DNA of 64,000 nt from Eucalyptus grandis. Taxonomy: Eukaryota > Streptophyta > Magnoliopsida > Myrtales > Myrtaceae. The stretch spans positions 42,478,196 through 42,542,195 of the forward strand of contig NC_052618.1 of assembly GCF_016545825.1 (NCBI RefSeq), given 5' to 3'. Below are positions 12,036 through 24,130 of this stretch, one piece after another. Both the position numbers and the translations under genes were made by a program. The notes under the pieces were generated by a model that saw nothing but the letters and a program-made list of their open reading frames with translations, had not been told where the DNA came from and made no database searches. Positions within the stretch are counted from its first letter, which is position 1. Each line of letters opens with the position of its first letter.

Positions 12036-12523
12036 TAATTGGTCAAGGGTTTGTTTTATGCCTTGTTGTTGATGTGAAGTCCTTGAAGAGCCGTTTTTCG
12101 GTGAGTGCCGTGGGTGCACAATTTGTGCATGACATCCATAAGTGCTAAGTGCTTGGCAATAGATTCATGTAGCGAAGCATATTCATGAATTATATCCAAG
12201 AAGAATTAATGTTCAAGCCGAATAAATTCTTGTGATAAGAATTTGGGTATAATTCATTCGTAAGATTGAGTAAATATTTTTGTAGGGAATTGTGGGGGCT
12301 AAATACTGCATTATTATTGGGTGTAATTGAGAGTTGGGAATACTAAAAGTGTTTGACTAACTCGAGTGTGGTTATAATATCCGTGATCACTTGATTTATA
12401 GTGGAATTCGTTTCTACTCTCCTTGTGAACATAGACCATTACGACTGAACCATATAAATCTAGTATTTAATTTATTTTCTTGTTTTGTTTATTTTATTGT
12501 TCGATTGCTTGCTTTACATAACA
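11641..12523 (+). repeat. 3' LTR of copia-1 with internal microsatellite
   Basis: 883 bases, TGTTAAAATATGTC to CATAACA. It aligns with the 5' LTR except for an extra (CT)n(TA)n block at 11962-12034. That block accounts for almost all of the 77-base length difference. Confidence 0.88.
11962..12034. repeat. (CT)n(TA)n compound microsatellite
   Basis: About 45 bases of CT repeats are followed by about 28 bases of TA repeats. The block is absent at the matching place of the 5' LTR (near 8578), so it expanded after the retrotransposon inserted. Confidence 0.95.
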
Positions 12524-13156
12524 ATATGTATAGTAGAAAAGTACATAGCAATATTGCTAATAAGGCATACTAGTAATTGGGGCTTGTAAATGGGTCTTGT
12601 CCTCCATTTTTCTTTAGTCAATGAAGAGAACTAACCTAATAAAAATAATATCTCTATGCACAAATTTGATTACAATGCTACCTTGACGAAAAAAGTTCCA
12701 AACAAAGGAATTAGGTGTGCAAGCAAGTTACATGTTTTGCATACTTCTTTGGCGTGATTGTCTGCTATTCCATAATAAATAGTATCATAAGTACTTGTAC
12801 CAATGGATGAGATGGGCCTAGCAAATCTAGCAAAGAAGATTTATAGTGATTGGTGCTCCTTTGATCTGTCTAATTCTCTAGCACTAGTAGCCCAACAAGG
12901 TTGTAATCTACTATATATGATCGAGCATTTGTTTACAACTGTCTACAAGAGATGTAATTTCAAGGGAGAAGTTATGAACCTCTTTATGAATTCCAACACT
13001 CATCTCTATTTTAAGTACACTCTCGCATATTCCAAATCACCTCCTAGAGTGTTACAAGAGTCCTCACTCAACTTTGTTTTTTAGTATAAGCATAAGAGCA
13101 AAGTCTAAGTTCTCAAAAAAGAAGCTTTTGATGATCCTCGTGAATGTTCTATTGAA
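12524..13156. other. Intergenic, no gene recognised
   Basis: A 93-codon open frame at 12803-13084 begins MDEMGLANLAKKIYSDW. No domain is recognised, and there is no neighbouring exon in frame. I regard it as unsupported. Confidence 0.4.
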
Positions 13157-13460
13157 GGAAAAATTACCTAGTTAGTCCTAATTTAATGTATGACTATCGA
13201 TTTGATTTTAATTTTTTTTTCCAATTTTATTCTAAAACTTTATATGAAATTTCAACATAGCCAAAAATCACTAACGTGACGGTTTAGTCATTGCCAACTG
13301 TTCTATATAGTGCACTGCCATGTTGTTGATTTATAGCGAAGATTAATTCGAATGATTATATTGAAATTTCACGAAAATATTTAAAATTAAATTGACAAAA
13401 TTGAAAAATTAAAAATTGAATTGAGATCTGTATAATTGGTGTTGTTAATTGGACAATTCC
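13157..13460. mobile_element. TIR MITE, copy 1 (GGAAAAATTACC family)
   Basis: The left end GGAAAAATTACCTAGTTAGTCC pairs imperfectly with the right end, whose complement is GGAATTGTCCAATTAAC. The arms then show complementary 'AATTTTATTCTAAAACTTTATATGAAATTTCAA' and 'TTGAAATTTCACGAAAATATTTAAAATTAAATTGACAAAATTGAAAA' blocks. The centre contains 'GACGGTTTAGTCATTGCCA', shared with the copy at 20677. No coding capacity and no clear target duplication. Confidence 0.6.
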
Positions 13461-14507
13461 CGGACTACAAAACTTCCTCCAGCGAGCTCTAGAGTCAACC
13501 TTTTCCTGGCCCGGTTTCTGATCGTACTTTGATTTCATATGTCAGCTTTCCTAAGTTCACTGAGGTCTTTAAGGTTCACTGGTGGGAGCCCACGCATTCT
13601 TTTTTATCAAAAGATGTCTTTGTCAGATTTTATTAAAAGATGTCTGCTAAGTGTTTTTTCTCGACAATTCCAATGCGAATTTGGCCTAAGTAATCGATAC
13701 TGAATTCGAGACTGACTCACTTGAGACAAAGAGCTCAACCGACTCTTAAGGTTGTCTTAGAGCCTAAGACAAATAGGGCTTACTATTCCCACAACAGGCA
13801 GGCAAGATGTCAACACAACCCGCCAATGTGTATGCATTGCCCACCCACATTGGGGTCAAACCTACTTATGCTATCCCTGCCACCGCTCCCCTTCCCACCC
13901 CTCGCCGCATCTCTTTTGTCTCTCCCATCTCTATGTATCTTCACAGCTTAATCACCAACCAACAATTTTTAATTAATACATGGCCTATACCTTTTCCTTT
14001 TCTTGTTCTTTGGTTCCCTTTGGGTCATGTAGAGCTTTTAGTCCCGTTCATAGTGTCTATTTGGACCAAACTTCAGCTTTCACGAGTTGGGTGTGTCATG
14101 GAATTGATACATCTATGTCTACATCAAATCCAATTATGAAATGATGTTTTCGTGGAGTTAAGCCGGGCATATGTATTTTACTTTTCTCCTTGAATGTGAA
14201 GGCACATCACAGTCTAATAGTTTAAGTGTTTTGGAGTAAATGGCTGCGCATTCAATTTTGGGTTGTCAATAATGTTAAATGACTCAAGCTCAAATCATCA
14301 AATTGTCCTTTCGCCTATTAGTCATGTTTTCCTCCAACTCAGATGTTGATTGGTGGGATTTTGTGGAAAAACCCTATACTTAATGATATGACCGGACTTA
14401 GACAAAAGAAGCGTTCTCTCCTCTCTTTTTCTCTCTTCCTCCCTCCCTTGCCCTCTACTCTTACAAACTATGGAGTAGACATTGACATTGCAGCTACATA
14501 GTCGATG
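13461..14507. other. Intergenic, no gene recognised
   Basis: Two overlapping open frames of 76 and 110 codons (13721-13951 and 13807-14139) read through a CCACC/CCTCC-rich stretch. Neither shows a domain, and both are probably chance. Nothing else is seen. Confidence 0.4.
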
Positions 14508-15274
14508 CTAGGGGTGAGTAGATTCGGGTTACACAAGTTTCACTTATAACTTGAAACCTCCCTGTCAAGATTTGGAACCTTTCCCGTTGTAGGTTTCAAA
14601 GTAGGTTCCGCGATCTAATAGTTTTTTTTTTTAATAGTTATGCAAAACAAAAGTGAATGCAACAACAAAATAAAAGTTTATCATTTGTCAATGGCAACAA
14701 TTCATAAAAGATGAACATGTAATATAAAATAAATAATAAAGGTTCAAAACACATAAAAACTTCAGTCCTCAACCATCCATGAAAAATTGTTTCAAAATTT
14801 AATCACCTAAAATAAAGAAATAACAATCTTAGTTAATCACTTAGTAATAGTTTTAAATTTAAAATTACTATTAACTAAACTAAATTAATTATTAGAAAGC
14901 CTTACCACATATTCTCATTCCACTTAAACTTGTAAATTCTATTTACCGATGATAATCTCCTCATTAAGACAATTTATATATGAAAAAAGAGAAGAAATTA
15001 AATAAAACATTCACTCATTAAAAATACAAAAGAAATTACAATATATAAAAATATAAACATCACTTTAGGTTCTAGTGCGGGAGAAAAATTAGGGATTTTA
15101 CGTTAGGTTTCCCATCGGGTTTTGATTCCAGTTCTTGATCCTTGGTTCCAGTTCCCAATTATTGGTTCCTGTTTCTATAAAAATGGGATTGAGAATCGAA
15201 CCATCTCTCCTTAGAATTTGAAACCGGACCTGTTTATTGGTTCCAAGTTCTACCATATAATCATGCCCACCCTG
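14508..15274. mobile_element. hAT-like non-autonomous element
   Basis: The left end CTAGGGGTGAGTAGATTCGG and the right end (complement CAGGGTGGGCATGATTATA) form the short CAGGG-type terminal repeat common in plant hAT elements. The interior shows the characteristic subterminal 'GGTTCCAGTTCC', 'GATTGAGAATCGAACC' and 'GAAACCGGACC' wording. The middle is AT-rich and non-coding. An 8-bp target duplication was not convincing (AGTCGATG versus ATTGACGC), so the exact ends may be off by a base or two. Confidence 0.5.
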
Positions 15275-18200
15275 ATTGACGCCACCAAGCCTGAGCCACT
15301 ACCATTAGTAAGCCAATGGGTCACTATTGTCGAGCCTACAAACTGCCATCGACAAGCCAACGAGCCTTCACCGTGCCACTTAGAGACCCTGCCTTCGCCC
15401 CTCCTCCTATACGTCCCACGGGACCTCAAGTGACCTCAAATTGGTGGAAACCAAGGTCGTGGCGGCTTTTAAGCCTTCTCGATCCAAATCGAGCAAGAGA
15501 GAGATAGAGAATCGGGGTGAGAGGACTGTTGACGGTGGTAGCGCCATGATGTGGCGGCAGCGATGCAAATGTGAGAGAGGGAGAGAGTGAGGATGTGGGT
15601 GTAAGGGTTTTTTGTTCTTTGTTTTCTTCGATCGTGTGTTTTGTTCATTTTATTTTCACATGTAGGTTACATAATTCACATAACCTACAAATTCAAAGAT
15701 AATTGGACGATATTTCCTCTAATCATGGTTAGCTCAAAACATAGCCATTCACTTATTTATTGATTCCCTTATTCATATACCTTAAACTTCAACAATCCTT
15801 TGCCCGTGGTCCTGCATATCACGATCCATCCCGTAAGGTCCTGATCATCAAATTGATATTTGCGCCGAAGTATTAAGAAATAAAATATATTTTCTTATTA
15901 TCTAATCATTTTGAACGCATGAAATGAAACTGATTAAGAAAACAAATAATTTAAGGGCCAACATTTCTCTATTCTTCTTTACCAACTTGCAATCGATAGA
16001 AGACAAAACATACGATGCAAGGGTAAGAGCCTGGAGCATTTAAAGAGGGAGACCCTATTTCGGGAAACTTTTAGAATGGGAAAGTCAAAGCATGAGGCAC
16101 GCCCGAAGGGCGCAGATATCCACACACGAGGATCAAGCCAAGGCTCCTCGACCCTTCCTCCCTTGTTTCGCTCCTATTCCCCTCCCCTTCTCAAGGGCTC
16201 CTGTTCCCCCTCGTGACGCCATCCCTCCCTTTGTTTTTCCCATCTCTCCACTTGAACATGGTCAACCAAATCTAGCAAATCCCAACATACGTGTCTTACT
16301 ATCAATAATCAATAAGACCCCTCATTAGTTAATTCTTCAATGTGTGCCTACCAAAACCCCTTTTTTTTGAATTTTATCTTTTCATTAATCTAGTGCGTCC
16401 CCAATGATCTCGTGGCCATGCAGATCAGTCACGTCTACAGACCTTATCTTATTGCTGCTCCTTCCATCTCCTCAACAATTTATATTACATTTTGTGATAT
16501 AAGCTAATATAAGTTGTGTCGAATAATCTTGCGTTATGAATATCCATCCCTTTTCCATGTCTAGACAAGCTTACTTATTTTAATTTGTGCTGTTCACGAT
16601 TGCATTCAAACCGAATAGATATCCTATTCCATGGTTCGTTTTACGATTCGCAATAAGTTTATCGAGGTTGACAAGATCCTTCGAGCGATGTAAACAAGGA
16701 ATCAACCACATTGCGTTGGGAATCAAATCTTCATTACTGACTCACCGAACATAATCACTTGCATTGTTTCAAAGTGGAGAAAAAAAACCAGCTGTTAATC
16801 CAATATATTGTGAGCAAAATGACTGTCGTGAGAATTTAAATTTCTCTTAGTTCACGTTTTTTCATAAACCCTTTCTTTTTTCTGCAGGGGTTCAAGAAAG
16901 GTTTGTTTTGGTATAAGATAATATAACTCCGGGTTGTTTTTTTCTTTTTAAACATGATTTAAGACAGCCTTCAAGATTTAGGTTCAACTCAAAGATGAAG
17001 ACATGGCCGCTTACGCATGAAAGAAACTTTTGAGGCTATAGTTTGCAAGTACCAAGGACTGGCTTGTTTTTTTCTGTGGGTTAACTTTTCTGATTCTTGA
17101 AGTTTAGATTCGTTGACAAATTTACATAGATAGTCCTTGGATAGGACATTGTACTTTGCTTCATATCCAAAAAGACAGATTTCTCTTTTACCTTTCCTCA
17201 ACAGGATGTTCAAGGGGAGAGTGGACGGAGATGGAGCGTACACCACTCAAACACCAAATGAAATAAATTCGATTTATTAGGGCCTGCACGCGCGCCCTCA
17301 ATTGGTCAATATATTATTCTTACTTCACATCCAGCAATACCCTCTTTTTATTTAACATCCAGGTGATCCGAAAATCTGAATGAAAATTCAAATGAAATCA
17401 TTTAAGATCTTGCTCAAGTCCGAAGGTTAATTGCGGCTTGAAAATTTCAATGTATGCCATATCAGCTGGAAGGCTCAATAGGCCAACTCAACCTCTGTAG
17501 GCCTTGAAAATAGAAGAAAGAAAGCTGGATTGCAGCGGGGAATAGGCACAACGCGACTCGAGAAACAGTGTGAAATGTAGTAGAAAGGACGATAGCTCTA
17601 GAATAAGCGACGAGACATTTGAGTCAAGAGGGATAGATGAGCAAAGATCAATTAATCAATTATATTAGGAGGTTAAGGTCTTAAGACTTCTTTCTTTTTT
17701 AATATAATCCGGATTTTGGATTAGTAAAAGAATTTCTGCCGGTGTAGGAAATTGACTGAACCGTTTAATCTTCTTGTGTCATTTATCTGGTATTAATTTT
17801 TTTATTAACCGTTAAATCTACTTGGAGGACAATATAATATCTTGCAAGTCCAGTGAATTAGTTAATTCCATGCCTTCAACTTGTACATGTGGCCTTAATT
17901 AGAGCACCTTGCACGTGCGTGATTGGTGAAAGTTGAATGAGTAATCCCTGGTTCTTGAGTTGGAAATTCCTCAATGCCATCCCAATGATGTCAAGTTTAT
18001 TTCTCATACGCATAATTTATTCAATTACAGCTAATATGAAGTTTTCCACAGCTATGTTTTGTGTGCTTGGTGTGGACGTAAAGTGTATGAATCTCATTCA
18101 ATTTCTAAAGAATTGACCCTAGCTACTTATCGGAGGCAGTGTAGGTTTTATCACTTTCAGTCACAGTTATCTGTTTTCTAACGAGGAAGTGTACCTTAAA

Positions 18201-18720
18201 TAGATAAAAATTGAACTCTTGAAATAATCTCATGAATGAAGTATAATATGAGCTTACTCAATTACGAAGTTGTTTGCATTTCTACGGTGCGGGAAAATCA
18301 AATCTGTGTCATGTGTCTTAAGTTTAGCTACTAAGCCAATTCCAAAGAGTTACATTATGTCAATATCGTTTGAAGGTGTAACAAAATTCGGTCCAGTTTT
18401 ACTAAAAAAAAAAGGTTCAAAATATTGAATAACAAGCCAACAATTGTCACAAATGGACTTTGTTTCGCTAGAGTGATACACATGTACCTTAACAAATGTA
18501 CCCCTCACCTATGAGTTTTCCATGCCTGTCAAGGTGCCATTAATTTATCTTCATGCACTAACATATATCTGACCAGCATTGAATGTCTCTACATCAGTCA
18601 TCTCAAACTCCTACAGGACCTCAATCATTAGGATCTAACATCAATTATGAAGATCTGTCCCGGCTTATCTTCACCTATATATGGTTTGTTCCGTCAAACT
18701 AAACCGAGATGTCGATTGTC
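15275..18720. other. Gene-free stretch
   Basis: No gene supported. Open frames at 15218-15507, 16092-16328 and 16989-17246 have no recognisable domain. A short perfect hairpin (TGTAGGTTA and its complement, 9-bp stem, 11-base loop) is at 15661-15689. The rest is unremarkable AT-rich DNA. Confidence 0.5.
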
Positions 18721-20676
18721 GTGGGGGGAAATTGTGACAGCCCACAAATTCTTTCCCCTAGATATTCATCAGATACCGAGAAATATTGAAAGTCAATCCA
18801 TTAGATATCGAGAAATATTCTTGTGAGGAGATTATCCGGCACAGTCCTCTACCACTCTAAAAGTTTTAGATGTAAAGCTGCGCAACACTTTTAGGTCACC
18901 CACTTATGACATTTTTATTAGAGAGGCAGTGCGACAGGAAAGAAAAACCTTCCCACACATTCATGAATCATATGCTTCAGACTTTCCTATGATAGGAAAG
19001 TGTAACATATTCAATATATATTCCGCGTCATTCTTTAAAAACCGCTGTAATCACTCCAAAGAGATAAAAGTCAGAAAAAGCTGTAAAGGTCTAATAATGC
19101 CAACATAAAAATAGTTCACAAAATACAAATTAAAGCTAAGCTCAAAATGGTGCTCATCTTTTGTCCTCACACTCCTCATGTTACTTGGCGGTCATACCCA
19201 AAAAGCCTAGAGGCCCTAAACCTTCTTCGTCTTCTTTATTATTATTGTTGTTGACGTGCATATTTGAATGCATTTGAAGGTTCCATATTATAGAATTGAT
19301 GTGGTATGAAAGAATTAATATATCATAATTGGCTCAAAACTCATTATTTAAATTTTTTAGTGATGTTAAGTCCAACTAAATATATTGACAATTTTACACT
19401 TTGACTCCTTGGCAATCTCCATATCGGATTTTTGCCACGAATGTTATTAAAGCCAATAATATATTGGTAGGCTCCTCTTCTTTTATGATGTTTGGTGAAT
19501 ATTTCAAAGAATGACTCTCATAAATTGATGGAATTTTCAAGGGATGGACAATGTCGCATAGCAATGCGATCCCGAGCTAGGTGTTGGAGATTCAAGTTGA
19601 GATGTTGATGAAGAAACATACATGGATTAGAAAGGAGCAAACCTAACATTGAACATATGTGTGAGGGAGACCCACAATGTTCGCCGCTTAGAAACCATTT
19701 TGGATATTCAAGTTGAGATATGTTGATGCACAGAGATACTTGAATTAAGGGCCAGTAAACCTAATACCAAGCTCACACGTGAGGAAGAGATTGTTGAAGT
19801 ATAAATGTGGCTTGTGTTAAAAAGTTCCACATCGAAAAATTAGTATAAGGTATAGTAGTTAATTTATCATATATTTTAGTTAACTCGTGATTCATTGACT
19901 TACACTATTAAGAGATTCAACTAAATTTATCGACGGGCTCGAACTTGTCTCTTTCTTGACAATCTCTTCAAATATAAGTATCCAAGTTATATTATATGCT
20001 CTCAATAATTATTTTTATTATTGTTATCATTTTTTTTCCTTCTTTTGAGCTGTAGTCTCGAATTCACGAAACAACATGTGTTTCAGTCGGGTTTTCTTGG
20101 TTTAAACCCCTTTAAATCAGGGTTCGACTGGTCTGTTTGCAATCATAATGCTCACGATCCCAAAGTACGGTCCTCGACTCCTCGAAAAGACCCACGATTC
20201 GCTTGCATGGCACTTCTTGTTCTTTGTCCTCTTCATGGGGCTCGCGCACGCCACTCTTCCCAATTTATCCAGCGCAGCAATGAAAATAATTACAAAAAGA
20301 AACCATGCGAAAAGTAAAGCTGCTATGTCTCTCTCTATAACAGTCCATGAGAAAATTCTGTCAAGGGTATAAAGGTTTCTCGAGACAACGTGGATCTTCA
20401 TTATTTAAACATGAAATTTAGTTGGTCAGTTCATGCAGTAAATTAACTCTAATCGAACTTTTCTAAATGAGGATAAAGTACTGATAATGTGGTGAGGAGA
20501 ATCTAAATCAAACATGACAAGCAACGAAATGCAAAGCAAGATAGAATTATAGTGTGGGCAAGGCATCTACATTGGCTATCCTGCGCTTACAAGTGACAAG
20601 GTATTTCACAATATGGTAAAAATATCCTAATAATTAAGTATTACTAACGATGTTCAAAAGACTTGTATCTTTATAT
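18721..20676. other. Gene-free stretch with possible LTR remnants
   Basis: GGGGGGAAATTGTGACAGCCC at about 18723-18743 looks like a polypurine tract followed by the start of a Ty3-type LTR. At 19780-19860, GTGAGGAAGAGATTGTTGAAG followed by CCACATCGAAAAATTAG looks like a copia polypurine tract and LTR start. Neither has a visible partner LTR, so both are only hints. Overlapping open frames on both strands at 20021-20401 show no domain. Confidence 0.35.
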
Positions 20677-20987
20677 GGAGAAAATTACCTAGTCAATAAT
20701 AAATTTATATTACAAGTGCTAATTCAATTCTAAATTTCTCAATTTTGCTAATTCAGTTTTGAATTTTTGTTCGAAATTGCAATTTAGTTATTCGGTCAAT
20801 TTTCAATCATTGATTTGATGGTTTAGTCATTGTCAGTAGTCCTATATGTTTGTGATTTTTGGTGAAAATTAATCAGAATGATTATATTAAAATTTCGCAC
20901 GAAAGGTTTGGACTAAATTGATAAAATTGAAAAGTTTAGAATTGAATTGATTTACACAATAAATTTAGGAGTGATTGGACAGTTTCC
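20677..20987. mobile_element. TIR MITE, copy 2 (GGAAAAATTACC family)
   Basis: GGAGAAAATTACCTAGTCAA at the left and GGACAGTTTCC at the right (complement GGAAACTGTCC). The interior aligns with copy 1 at 13157, including 'TGGTTTAGTCATTGTCA', 'AATTAATCAGAATGATTATAT' and 'AAATTGATAAAATTGAAAA'. There is no coding sequence. Confidence 0.6.
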
Positions 20988-21104
20988 CCCGCATACATAT
21001 GTGCATATGAAAAATAAATTACAAAAATACCTAAGAGAGAGGGTAATTTGGATTATCTTAGAATACTTTGTATTAAATAAGAAGCCACCGACAAAGTGTT
21101 GTTT

Positions 21105-21278
21105 TAGATGAAAAAGGAGTAAACTCCTCTTTGTGATCTTAGGTTCAAATCTTATTGGGAGAACTTTAATAATAAAATCTTGAATGCATTTGACCAATCT
21201 GGGGAGTATGCTCTTAAGATCACTCAAAAAGGCATATCAATCGAAGTGTACAAAAACCCGGTGTTGACACCACTTGAC
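21105..21278 (+). repeat. SINE-like repeat, copy 2
   Basis: Aligns with 6481-6652. It contains GGTTCAAATCT (21142-21152), close to the pol III B-box consensus, and an upstream 'AGGAGTAAACTCCTC' stretch. Tail and target duplication were not identified. Confidence 0.4.
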
Positions 21279-21685
21279 TGCTAACTAAAGGGAAAAAAAG
21301 GTTAGAAGCCATATGGACGTGAGGAAGACCGTGATAGTTTTGCGAGCTTTTTAAAATGACCATTTTGCCTATCAGTCAACATATAACACATGGTCATTGT
21401 TCATCTTATGATATGCAAGGGTATACTTGAAATTGTTTGGCGATAATTTTAGGTGAAAAGTTCTTTTAAGTTTGCAGTTGTTATTTGTGTGAGAGTTTCT
21501 ACAACCATAGCTTTGCATTTTTAGCCAATTTTTGAAGTCACAAGTTTTGTATTCTCACTTTTCTATTTGGAGACTAGATTACATCTGCGGAAAAATATAA
21601 TTATCAAATCACCGGTTCTTCTCAAAAGATTCTTCCATTTAATATGGCTAAACACTTAAATTACCTAAGGCACTAGTGCGAAAAC

Positions 21686-21724
<39 letters not shown>

Positions 21725-22799
21725 ATGTTCAACCTCGATCCATTGTAGTCGAGAGCTCATGAATTTAGATAAGGAGACCTAGATTTGAAATTATTAGTAC
21801 CGCGACAAGGTCACCATGGTTACGGTGGTGGTGCCAGGAACGATGCTCGGAGTCAGTTGGGTGGCAGCTAATAATGACGGGAGATGGAAAGGTGGGTGCT
21901 CGCAGGAGATTGGTATTATCGTTTTCAGGAGATTTGATAACTTCTTTCCAAGATGCGCAATTCACTCTTTGTGGTCTTCAATTTTCTGTTTAGATCGAGT
22001 TCCGAAGTTTTAGATTTCAAAATATAGGATGTAAAGTGGTACAATCATAAAATAGGCCAAAGAAAAGTACTAAAATTGCCAAAACACATGATAATTTCAG
22101 GTACTTTCGTCATTTGTTGGATTAGATAACTGAGGTTTATCTTTAGGGAAAGGAGTTTCCTCAATTATGTGTTATCAAGGAAGTAACTAATACGGGAATT
22201 TACCCAATATCTTCGTCAATATAATTAGCACTTTAGTATTGATAACGACTACCATAAATGCATTGTCTTCTCGTGATCCAGTGTCAAAACATCATATAAT
22301 GTTTGTATAGCTGCCAAATTTAATTAAGTTGTTGGAGCACAGTGTGGTTTATGCTTCTTAGTTGGTCATGTAACAAGTACCTAACATGGTCGAACGATCG
22401 AATACACATGGTCATCTATATAAATATGAATTAACAAGCTCTTTCTTAAAGATTACCTATAGGGGAGACACATAAATTGCTAGGGATTGATCATTTTTCT
22501 TGCAGTGGTTTTTCTTGCACTCTTCACTCTTTTTTATTTTCAATCAGATTTGTACGTACCTCATTCAATACACGAGTTTTGTTAAAAGGAAGAACTATTT
22601 TAATGATTATTTTTTATGTCAGAAATTAGCAAATATTGATTTTTTTTTTAACTCTTCCTATCAAGTATTTTACAGGAAGATTTCCTTTTTTTTTCCTCAA
22701 TATTGCAATAATGTAGCAAATTACATGTGGAATTTCTCTATGTCATGTATACTACGATTATTAACAATTTTCTAATTGTTATTGAATGATTTGATTAAA
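21279..22799. other. Gene-free stretch with CT microsatellite
   Basis: A (CT)n tract lies at 21688-21722. Two short open frames (21765-22013, opposite strands) are mirror images of one region and show no domain. No gene or RNA recognised. Confidence 0.5.
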
Positions 22800-22898
22800 T
22801 CAACTTGACAACTTTTATGACTTAATTGTATTTTTTGAAAATTTTATGATTTAATTATACTTTCGTGATAAGTTTTAGGACTTCAATACTCTTATCCC
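22800..22898. repeat. Orphan arm of a Mutator-like TIR element
   Basis: The wording 'AAGTTTTAGGACTTCAATACTCTTATCCC', preceded by 'TTTAATTATACTTTCGTGATAAG', matches the right arms of the elements ending at 3280 and 58269. No left arm is visible within a few hundred bases, so this is a truncated remnant. Confidence 0.5.
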
Positions 22899-23846
22899 TT
22901 ATTTAAAAGAGAAAAATTCATATGAAACAAGATATGGCGAGCAATTCATTAAAATGCATATTCTGATTTTACACAACTTAAAAAAAAATCTCACCCCATG
23001 TAAGGTCAGGAGTATATATGCAACTAGTAAATTGTGTAACCAAAAATCTAAGTGAGACAAAGAATTGAAAAGGAAGTGCCAAACCTTGAGTATTCTAAGG
23101 TTTGGTTGCTTCAAGGTCCCGAAAACACATCATTGAAGAATCCAACTACGCCTGACAAATGAAATTCTTACTGCTGTCGCAATGCACCATATTTCCTGTT
23201 ACATTGCATATCCATTATGCCACAGATCTTGCAAAGCATGCCCTTTAAGGAAGGCAATTCTACAGTGAGTCCGTGAACATGTGATGGCGACTTCACAAAC
23301 CTCAAGACCGCCAAAAAGGGATTAAAAAAGAAAAAATATATATAAATTTTTTGGAGCTCTGCATCACTGACCAGATTATTATAGGTAGGAATAATCATAT
23401 TTTTTTCTTTTTAAATTGGACATTTTAATCAAAGGACAGCTGTGTGCTTTGGGAGTCGCTTTCTGCTATTTAGTAGGGGCTAGAGAAAGCTCTCCAGGGA
23501 ATTTTTTCACGAGTAATTAAGAGGTGATTTGAGAGTTTATTAATGCTAAACAGGACAATGTGAAGTCATGAGCTCGACCGCTTTCATTTTCTTTAGGGAC
23601 ACAAAGTCTTTCTTGGTGGGTGAAGTTGGAAGCTTCCATACTGTTGCAGACAGTCATATGTCTGCTGGAGAATCAGCCAAACAGGCCCTGTTTTGTTTCA
23701 AGATGCATTTTGTCTATAGCTGAAATCTCAATTGGGTCGTGGAAGAGGAGAAGGACTGTATCGCACTATGTATGATTTGATAACCAAAAAATCCCCAATC
23801 CTTTTACCCATTAACATCTTAGAAGATTTCACAAAACCTTGACAGT
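22899..23846. other. Gene-free stretch
   Basis: No gene seen. A 76-codon minus-strand frame at 23168-23398 shows no domain. Confidence 0.45.
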
Positions 23847-23863
23847 AACATCATGCACATCTT

Positions 23864-24113
23864 TCGGAAATTTTATGCGCGGAAACCTGCTCTCCAACTC
23901 GGAATCGATGACTTTGGCTTACTGCTCGCGAGAAGCAAATAACGCAGCAAATCTAATAGCAAAGATGGACCGAATTATTTCACTTCCTCAACACTGGAAC
24001 TCCTCCCCTCCTCCAGCTCTTTCAGAAATTTTATGTGCGGAATCTTACCTATCGACTTCTTGTAATTTTCGCACTTAATGAATGAAAGTAGCTATCATTT
24101 TCGACCAAAAAAA
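23864..24113 (+). mobile_element. 5'-truncated LINE (non-LTR retrotransposon) insertion
   Basis: The insert is flanked by an exact 17-bp duplication, AACATCATGCACATCTT, at 23847-23863 and 24114-24130. It ends in an A-rich tail starting at about 24107. The only coding part is the C-terminal end of a plant RNase H-like domain, readable to the stop at 24076-24078. It shows YCSREANNAANLIAKMDR, the conserved 'REAN..A..LAK' helix of that domain, and a WNSSPPPALSEIL tail. A long target duplication, a 3' A-tail and severe 5' truncation together are diagnostic of target-primed reverse transcription. The A-tail and the exact duplication suggest a fairly recent event. Confidence 0.85.
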
Positions 24114-24130
24114 AACATCATGCACATCTT

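Larger units (their letters stand above)
8265..12523 (+). mobile_element. Degenerate Ty1/copia LTR retrotransposon (copia-1)
   Basis: Two similar direct repeats (8265-9070 and 11641-12523), each starting TG and ending in AACA, bound an internal region. The internal region starts with a primer-binding site like the one used by many plant copia elements (TGGTATTAGAGTC, 9073-9085, versus TGGTATCAGAGC) and ends with a polypurine tract (AAAGAGAAGAT, 11630-11640). It shows gag and integrase remnants only. Reverse transcriptase and RNase H are missing, so the copy is both mutated and deleted. The LTRs are visibly diverged, indicating an old insertion. Flanking pentamers (ATTTT and ATATG) do not match well, so no target duplication is claimed. 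Confidence 0.88.

Noticed and set aside
20021..20401. Three overlapping open frames of 74-98 codons on both strands
   Set aside because: No recognisable motif; mutual overlap on opposite strands suggests chance.
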